The notes under the pieces were generated by a model. It did not search any database. It had not been told where the DNA came from and saw nothing but the letters and a program-made list of their open reading frames with translations. This document shows positions 57,510-64,000 of a DNA stretch of 64,000 nucleotides, one piece after another (the stretch's first letter is position 1; each line of letters starts with the position of its first letter). A program made the position numbers and the translations under genes. Source of the DNA: Patiria pectinifera. Lineage: Eukaryota; Echinodermata; Asteroidea; Valvatida; Asterinidae. The DNA is taken from positions 2,808,643 through 2,872,642 of the forward strand of contig CM057140.1 of NCBI GenBank assembly GCA_029964075.1. Direction: 5' to 3'.

Positions 57510-57844
57510 CAGAAACAAAGTGTCGACTGCAGATCCTATCATGTAGTGATGGTTGCCACTGCTCATCAAAGACATCTGTCCAGTCGCTGTGTTGCCGTAC
57601 GGCACAAATCCAAGCCTGCCGTTGCACTGGAAAGGCCTCAAAATCGGGAAAACGGAAACATTTTATTCCCGAGTCTTTCATGTGCCGCTTGTTGCAACAA
57701 CAACAAGTAACAACCATTGTGACGCCGCCGGCCGCTTTCACCTTTCGTATTTTCAAGAGACTTACGAACGTCACGTCAGCGGACTGTTCAGCTGCTGTGA
57801 AACTCGAATTGCGCGGGAAACGAGATTTGTCAACATCGGTAGTT

Positions 57845-57925
57845 TGCCAACCAAAATGGCGGGTTTGTTTTGTCACGTGATGCGTGACGTATCAAAAGAA
57901 AGGCTTATAAGCGCGGATCTTCAAA
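57845..57925. promoter_or_regulatory. Promoter-like segment between divergent start codons
   Basis: CACGTG (57874-57879) and a CRE-like TGACGTAT (57885-57892) lie between the THAP start (57717, minus) and a possible start at 57926 (plus). AAAATGGCGG, a YY1-like motif, occurs at about 57853 and 57923. Together these look like a divergent TATA-less promoter; function is inferred. Confidence 0.35.
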
Positions 57926-57962
57926 ATGGCGGACCAAGGGCACATTCGTCTGCAAGAGAAAG
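57926..57962 (+). CDS. Possible first coding exon of an unknown gene
   Basis: ATGGCGGACCAAG in a good start context encodes MADQGHIRLQEK, then AAAG followed by GTAGAC could be a donor in phase 1. It lies just after a promoter-like stretch. No family is recognised. A candidate next exon at 61557-61649 has matching phase. The exon is short, so chance is a real alternative. Confidence 0.3.
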
Positions 57963-58044
57963 GTAGACAATTTTCTTCTATTTTATGTTCTTTAAGGCTA
58001 CTTAGTCTGGAAACTTAACTTAAAAAGCTTGAGTGGAAAAAAAT

Positions 58045-58231
58045 GTTACAACCTGACGCTGCTTTTTCTTCATTTATCATCTCAATATGAAGGTCACTCA
58101 TTCAATGCAAGTCATGAATAAACATTTCCATTTTTGTTACTTGTTACTAAAGTAATGTTACTTGTTACTGTTAGGAAATATTTAGAAAATTGTCTTTGTA
58201 TACAACCGCTGAAGTAGTGTCAGGTTGCAAC
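58045..58231 (-). mobile_element. MITE family A, intact copy
   Basis: Ends GTTACAACCTGACGCTGC and AGTAGTGTCAGGTTGCAAC bound 187 bp. The interior is the family sequence reversed (TTCATTTATCATCTCAAT, AAATTGTCTTTGTATACAAC). It contains a small internal repeat, TTACTTGTTACT. Confidence 0.88.
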
Positions 58232-58318
58232 ATTCTTTCTGTTTGTGTTTATGTCGCACCAAACATGGTACAACTATAGAATACGGGGCCACTCCATCAT
58301 TGTCCATTATTTCTAGAT

Positions 58319-58896
58319 AGTGGATATTTTGCCGGAGGTAATGACGGCAAACTAACGATTACTAAAGGTTTGCCGGCGGCAATCCATATCAACAGAGGGC
58401 GCTGTAGGCCCTACTCTTTAAAATAGGGCTGAATTATAAGATGTATTAAATTCCCACCAACATGACCAAAAGTTGTGTAACACGTTTGGTGTAATGGTTA
58501 AGCAAAGGCTCTAGTAAGTGGGATGACTCGCGTTCGATTCCGACCGCACCACATTTTAAAGTTTTTTTTCTCATCCCCAAATAAATAAGAATATTCTTCT
58601 TTTATTATTTTAACATGTCTCAAACATTTTTTGCAGAGTATTACATTTTCTTTTTCAGATTTGTGGCTCTGGAGGATTTTTTTTAAAAGGGAAATAAAGT
58701 CCGAAATTATAAAATGGTCTGAATCCCATCTTGTGAATACGAGGTAACAACGATAATTTTGGCATGGAGCCAGACTAAAACTTGTCACCGGAAAATATTA
58801 AGTAAAAAAAACCAGTAACTGCGCATGTTCAGTGCATATCCGGCAAACTAACGTTTACTATACTAAAGGTTTGCCGTCTCCGGCAAAATATACACT
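58319..58896. mobile_element. TIR element enclosing a tRNA-like sequence
   Basis: The left end AGTGGATATTTTGCCGGAG is mirrored by CTCCGGCAAAATATACACT at 58878-58896. Inner copies of GGCAAACTAACG..TTACTA..AAAGGTTTGCCG occur at both ends. The core at about 58487-58553 has TTGGTGTAATGGTTAAGC and B box GTTCGATTCC, tRNA-like, but cannot form a full acceptor stem. Confidence 0.75.
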
Positions 58897-58929
58897 GCCT
58901 TATTTCTATATCCGCGCATCCATGGCTGC

Positions 58930-59240
58930 ATGGATTTTCTATAGCGCCCTCTATTGATTAAAATTTACTTCATGCCCACCCCGCATCCGCACATCCAGGC
59001 ATCCAAGACGGAATGAGTGGGTAGGTTGGGGTTGGATTTAGATAGGGAAATAGAGTAGTGGGTCATTGGGTAAATACAGTAGAGGGTCCTGGGGTAAATA
59101 AAGCGCCCTCTATTGATGGCTTCATGCCCATCCACCCCGCATCCGCGCATCCAAGACATCCCAAGCCGTCTCACTCGGTATATACCTACTTGTTAATAAT
59201 TCACTCTCTATAGCACCCTCTATTGATCACAATTTACTTT
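58930..59240. repeat. Local repeats of AGCGCCCTCTATTGAT
   Basis: Three variants of TAGCGCCCTCTATTGAT (near 58943, 59102 and 59212) recur, two of them with CATGCCCA..CACCCCGCATCCGC. An inverted fragment (AGAGGGCGCTGTAGG) is near 58395. No gene is seen. Confidence 0.6.
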
Positions 59241-59552
59241 CCAGCGTGGCCCTGCATTGAAAAGTTATTCACCGAACATTGTTTTGTTCCATTGCCCAGA
59301 GTGGTTGTCTGTTGGTTTTTGTACCTTCCTCATCTTGTCTATTTTATTTTAGAGCGAACAAATCCGAAATTTAATTCTAACGTATGAATTTTGAAGCAAA
59401 TACATCATGAGTGCACGCAAAGCACTATTGTATTCAGTGCCGCGGGGAGTTAACAGATCAAATGCAGAATTACAAAAAAAACTAGACTTTATTTCTCGGG
59501 CATATTAAGGTTGATTTGAAGCTATTTTTCTTATATATATTGAGGAAAAAAT

Positions 59553-59764
59553 GTTGCAACCTGACGCCACTGCCGAGATTGTGTACAAAGTCTATGGAGA
59601 GTCAAGAATTTTTTTAAAGTATTTCCTTACAAAATTGGAAATCTGGGACTGAAATATTTCTCAGTCCCAGATTCATGTCTTATCATTTTTGCAATAAATG
59701 ACCTTCATCATGTTCATTGAGATGATATACATGTATGAAGAAAAAAGTGGTGTCAGGTTGCAAC
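59553..59764 (+). mobile_element. MITE family A, intact copy
   Basis: Inverted ends GTTGCAACCTGACGCCACT and AGTGGTGTCAGGTTGCAAC are nearly perfect, and matching bases extend outward (AAAAAAT / ATTTTTTT). The 212-bp element contains an internal palindrome around TCTGGGACTGA..TCAGTCCCAGA. Confidence 0.9.
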
Positions 59765-61556
59765 ATTTTTTTCTTAATTTTTTTCTCATATTTTTTTTGT
59801 TATTTTAATTTAGAGATTGTTTTTTATTTCATTGTTTTGGTGAATTCACATTTGTACAACCCGGAAAAAGGGTGTCATGGTTGGGGTTGGTAGTACGTTT
59901 CTAAATATGCCTTACTAAGGGGCAGTAGAACCCTCCCCAGACTGTCAAATCAAATATAAAAACTGATGGTAACAGGTGCTTTTATGTAAAGTAACATTAA
60001 TCAAAAGGATGTTGATTGCCACTTTATGGGTGGGGTGCACACAAGGAAGAATGAATGGTTAATTCGTCTACCGGCCGCGGCCGTTTCCATCCTCACAAAC
60101 ATTCATTGTTCACAGAGGAAGCCCCCAATATGGTATAATCTGGGTGGAAGTCGGTGATTACTAGTGCCCCCTTGCGCGGGTGGGCTTTGGGTATCGGATT
60201 ACGGGCAAATGCCGGTGTGTGCGTATTAATAGTCGTGGCGTTGACTCACCTCGTGTTTCCCTGTATTTTGGTTCGATGGATCACTCCGCGGTTTGGTTCA
60301 AACCAGAATGTTAATATTTCTGTGAAAAGGCCCGATAAAAAAAAAATAGAAAAGCAAAATGAGTGATGAAGTTATCGCAACAACACAGAATATGTACTGT
60401 GTAGGACAGATTGGAAATTTAAAAAGGACCAATTTTCATTACCTTGCTAACTATGACCCCTCCTGCTATTTAAACAGTCACAGACAGACAAAGTTTCCAT
60501 CCACTTCCCCTGCTATACTTTTAACACAGGCTAGTCACCAGCCGTCGGATCATATGTCAAGCAAGCACTGTGACTAGTCAAACTCAGTCAACAGACCACG
60601 AACAGACAAAGCAGGCAAGTTGTGGGCACAGCTGGCTTATCAATTACCCACAGCCAAAGCATAGCTGTATCAAGTTACATAAACAGTCACAGCCAGTCAA
60701 TCTTGCTTTATATAGACTGGGAATTCTAAACTGTTAAAAACAGTCACTTGATTGATTTGGACTTAAAGGACTACTTGGCACAGAATGCATGTTTGCATAG
60801 GGGGGGTTAAACTTTCTTGAGATACCGTGAAGACAATAGGAAGGGCCCATTTGAAACTCCTTTGCATTACCGTAAATTTTTCCAACTTCAAATAACGCTT
60901 TGCTATTGTGTCAACCATATCTTAAAAAAAACCTAATTTGTACTGTAAGCCAAAATTCTGTGTGCAAGCTTGAAAAATAATAACTACAAAGCTAAAGTTT
61001 TCTTCCCGAGATAAAAAAACACACAAACAGCCACAATTTAAAAGATTAAAAGATGTTAAAAGTTTATTTGTCATGATTGTAAATTTTTCACCAGAAGTTT
61101 TTAAAAACAAAGATGAAAATTTAATTAAGTTCCTGTCAGAGATTATGTGATTTCTCATGGGCGCTTGTTAATTTGGGCCCAATTTTGGATTGACCTCTAT
61201 CATTTTGTCCACCCCCGCTGCAAGTTTTGGATCATTCCGTTTCGCAGCCCAGCTGATGAGCCATTAGCGTGCCGATGACTAAAAAAAAAAAAAAAAGTGC
61301 GCCCGCTTTGCCACTTCCAGATTGTCTTATGAAAGCTTCCCTGAGCAGGAAGATTGTAGGAGTGGAGTTTTTTTCTCTGCGGCTTGACTGGCTGGTTGTG
61401 AAGCCATGGTGTTGGCAGTGTTACGCTAACGTCTCTGAACGCTGTCTGGGAAACACTTAACATCAAGAAAACATTCTGGAAGGATGCTATATTAAACAAT
61501 CTGAGGTCTTCCTGTGTAAGTCTGTTTCGGAGTTTGAGTTTGCGTTGAGGCTTCAG
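59765..61556. other. Intergenic or intronic DNA, no gene seen
   Basis: No family resemblance in any frame. Local CAGTCACAGACAG and AGTCACAGCCAGTC motifs (60470-60700) form weak short repeats. An A-run lies at 61280-61294. Confidence 0.45.
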
Positions 61557-61649
61557 CTATGGAATCTTTAGTGAGTTACCCACCGTGGGATCCCATTATG
61601 CTGGAGAAATCAGAAATGGAACGCTTCATTGGAGAGAAGGAACTTGAAG
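61557..61649 (+). CDS. Possible coding exon (MESLVSYPPWDPIM..) of an unknown gene
   Basis: An open frame starting ATG 61559 encodes MESLVSYPPWDPIMLEKSEM and continues ERFIGEKELE. GAAG at 61646-61649 is followed by GTAGGC, a fair donor in phase 1. GGCTTCAG before 61557 is a fair acceptor, and entry would also be phase 1, compatible with the candidate exon at 57926. Charge and composition look protein-like, but I do not recognise the family. Reading on to 61948 is probably intron. Confidence 0.33.
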
Positions 61650-62300
61650 GTAGGCTGCGGGTCAGTTTGGAAATCTCGCCGTGTTGTGACTCTGTGTGTC
61701 AGTTGAGCCGATGCATTTGCTATGAAATGCCACAGGCTAGGAAAGTTTGTGTTCTACATAACCCCCTAGGACTGACACACAAAGGGAGAACTACATACAG
61801 ACCCTTTCAGTCCTCAGGAGCCGGGTCTTTTGTTGGAAACTGTCCTCTATGGGAGAGTGTTAAACAGGGACAAAGGGAAATACAAAGCATTGTCCTCGAG
61901 AGTATAGTAAAACAAGAGTGTTTGCTGAAGCCAGTGTATTTGCTTTAATCATTAGGATGTTGTTGTAATTTGGTCTTAATTCGCCAACCAGTTCCATAAG
62001 AAAAGAGTTTATAGGAGTATTCAGTTACAGACAATGTACCTTCTCGCTTTTCGAACCTGTAGCAAACACCATCTCCCTACCCCAGTATGTGTGAAGAACA
62101 TTGATATAGAGGCATAGAGCATTGATCTTGAACATCTGTAGACAACCTGTCTTCAGAACTGTCTGGGCTGCTTGGGATCTATTCTTAGGGACCAAGATAC
62201 GAGTACTGTGGAGTCCTCACGAAAGTAGAGTCATGTTTCCAATTCTAAATTTTGAATCAATTCTATCATGTCTATTTGATTCTGTTTTAGAGTTGCATAG
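61650..62300. other. No feature recognised
   Basis: The frame continuing from the possible exon to 61948 loses protein-like composition after the candidate donor. Nothing else was identified. Confidence 0.4.
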
Positions 62301-62830
62301 CCTTGCCTCTACCCCACCCTACCACGACCACTGCCTCTACCCTTCCCCCACCACTGTCCAACCCCTACCGCCATTCCTATCCTGACCCTTAACCCCGACT
62401 CCTATCCCCACCCCACCCATATCCTCACCCCAACCCCTACTCATACCCTGACCTACCTCAATTGGTACCCCCACCGGTTACACCTCTATGTTCCGACACC
62501 CCTATGTTCCTACACCCCTATGTTCCTACACCCCTATATTCCGACACCCCTATATTCCTACCCCCTATGTTCTGACACCCCTATGTTCCGACTGCACATA
62601 TTCCTAACCCTAACCCTAACCGGGAGTAACACAATCTTGTGTGCGGGCTGTCGGAACATACCAGTAGGGGTGTCGGAACATAGAGCAGTCACAATCTGTA
62701 CCCCACCCAACCGAGACCCTACACTGACCCCCGACAGCCAGCCCTACCCCATCCCGACCCTCACCACTAACCCTGTCCTTCAACCCCTGTCTCCACCCCT
62801 ACCCCCAAACTCCTGTGTACATTCGTCTTG
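62300..62830. repeat. C-rich simple sequence and CACCCCTATGTTCC minisatellite
   Basis: About seven units of ACACCCCTATGTTCCG/T (roughly 15-16 bp) run from 62480 to 62595. CCTAACCCTAACCCTAACC (62603-62621) gives three TTAGGG-type telomere units. An inverted copy of the minisatellite (GGGGTGTCGGAACATAG) follows near 62666. Flanks are CCCTACC/CCACCCC-rich. Confidence 0.8.
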
Positions 62831-63159
62831 TGTTTCAGGGAGCATACATTGTACATTTTGATGATAGGGTGTGTTGTGCAAGGATAATCATTTCCTCCCT
62901 AGGTGCACACTATGGTATGATTGAGGATTTCCTGGCTGTGTCTCTTACTCATGCTACTGGCCTTTCAGACTTACACAGATCATGATTGCAGGGGCGGGGC
63001 TAGACGGAAAAATTGGGGGGGGGGTAAAAATAATACGGAAACCATATCCTTTCTGAGTGATCCCCGTTTGCTATTTCTCGGGTTTGCAGCTTTGCTAATG
63101 TTGTTAGCGTCATGACTTTGGGCGTGATCCCTGCTACATGGTTTATGGCTTCTGACTAG

Positions 63160-63295
63160 CGCCCCTTGAACAAAGATTCAACAAATTTTGGAACTGCCAA
63201 CATAGGGATAGATAGCTCAGTTGGTAGAGCACCGGAACGGTAGTCCACAGGTCGCAGGTTCAAACCTCGTGCCAATAAATTTCTTTGTTCAACTT
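63160..63295 (+). mobile_element. tRNA-derived SINE fragment
   Basis: TAGCTCAGTTGGTAGAGCAC (A box) and GCAGGTTCAAACCTCG (B box) are tRNA-like, but the acceptor and T stems do not pair, so this is not a working tRNA. The 3' side AATTTCTTTGTTCAAC is mirrored by TTGAACAAAGATTCAAC near 63167. Confidence 0.65.
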
Positions 63296-64000
63296 CGAAA
63301 AACAAATGCTTAAACTTGTTAGGGACGAGGACGTCTTTTTAAAAATATATTTTAAAACAACATTACCTGTGTATTACCTGTACATAAATTGATAATTGCT
63401 GGAATTATATAAATCGTTATAGTAAACTACGAGAGTTCATTATGAACTTGAATAAGGACTTGAACTTGAAATTTAAACTGTACCTGGTTTTTATTTTAAT
63501 AACAAAGCAAAAATGTGAATTGTATTTTATAGAAATGTATTTACTATGGAGAAATTTTACTAACAGAATAGTAATGTTATAATAACAATACAGGAATTTT
63601 TATAACAATGCTATGCTGTTGTGCAAAAAGTTGAATGAAATCATTTTAGAATGCTTTTGTTTCGCTTTAATTATTATTTTTCCTAAATCCTAGCTCGTAT
63701 GCTGCTTTGAGGAATTGTAACCTTGAGTTTTTTTTTTTAAATTGGGCTCAATTTTATGTCGACCTGCCATTTTGTATCCTTCTCGAGGTTTAATTAGGCA
63801 AAGTGTTCCACAGGAGATTGATATACATTGTTATTGTAATTAGCTGCATGAAGCTCCGAGTATAAACACAATGTAAGCAATACTGTGAATACAGTGTATT
63901 TTTTATTGCATGGATCATTTTCAATTACACGAAAATACCGCGTAGCAAGTGTACACGTGTACAATTGACATTTATGTAATGTACAAGCGCATCAGTGAAA
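63296..64000. other. AT-rich DNA, nothing recognised
   Basis: No frame, repeat or RNA signal stands out to the window end. Confidence 0.5.

Larger units (their letters stand above)
54772..57717 (-). pseudogene. THAP-domain DDE transposase (ISL2EU-like), three exons, one frameshift
   Basis: Exon 1 (57717-57510) encodes MVVTCCCC..FPDF..DRICSRHF, a C2CH THAP zinc finger. Exon 2 (56999-56807) continues in phase with HVDFVPTVFS, the usual THAP end, then a basic stretch. Exon 3 (55833-54772) has a heptad-like coiled coil, FYTGLPSYLVF, a helix-turn-helix segment, and a DDE_Tnp_4-type catalytic core with D in VIIDCFEIF, D in LADRGF and E in HVERAIGRIK. Near 55477 the frame shifts by one missing base: upstream runs into TAG at 55451, downstream continues to 54772. 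All three catalytic residues survive. The acceptor of exon 3 is a CAGCAG tandem site. The family moves DNA by cut-and-paste; this copy looks recently inactivated, unless the shift is a sequencing error. Confidence 0.85.

Noticed and set aside
58487..58553. tRNA gene
   Set aside because: It looks tRNA-like in the boxes only and lacks a closing acceptor stem; it lies inside a TIR element.
63205..63276. tRNA gene
   Set aside because: A and B boxes are present, but acceptor, anticodon and T stems do not pair properly; it is better explained as SINE sequence.

Overview
The window is animal nuclear DNA. It has spliced genes with GT-AG introns, an intron of about 22.5 kb, a eukaryotic ribosomal-protein gene, tRNA-derived SINEs, many miniature inverted-repeat elements (MITEs), a eukaryotic THAP transposase and short TTAGGG-type arrays. 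The gene families, SINE style and transposon type suggest a marine invertebrate deuterostome, perhaps an echinoderm. That assignment is inference; no species-specific marker was seen.

Layout. 1-13.7 kb: no convincing protein gene, only MITE copies, short direct repeats and possible upstream promoter or 5' exon signals. 13.7-41.0 kb (+ strand): one complete six-exon gene for a nicotinic-acetylcholine-receptor-like Cys-loop channel subunit (579 aa predicted), with every splice phase consistent. Its first intron (13,966-36,465) is full of minisatellites, a ~140-bp satellite, SINEs and foldback elements. 41.0-43.8 kb: probable 3' UTR and intergenic DNA between two convergent genes. 43.8-49.4 kb (- strand): complete five-exon ribosomal protein L24 gene (155 aa), whose three longer introns are largely built of MITEs. 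50.9-57.7 kb: remains of a DNA transposon with a broken YqaJ-type nuclease on + and a THAP/DDE transposase on - (one frameshift), plus a second, more decayed and rearranged copy of pieces of both. 57.8-64 kb: a promoter-like stretch, two possible small exons of an unknown + strand gene running off the right edge, more MITEs, a C-rich minisatellite and SINE sequence.

Most notable observations: (1) the receptor has loop-C vicinal cysteines and aromatic-box residues like an alpha subunit, but lacks the glutamate just before TM2 that helps set cation selectivity and has one extra residue there; (2) it carries a six-cysteine, CxxC-rich extension before the ligand-binding domain; (3) its intron 5 contains several diverged copies of the end of exon 5; (4) three TIR or TSD-defined MITE families can be delimited, including two nested insertions whose TTAA target duplication is read directly; (5) the nuclease-plus-transposase element resembles the ISL2EU type.
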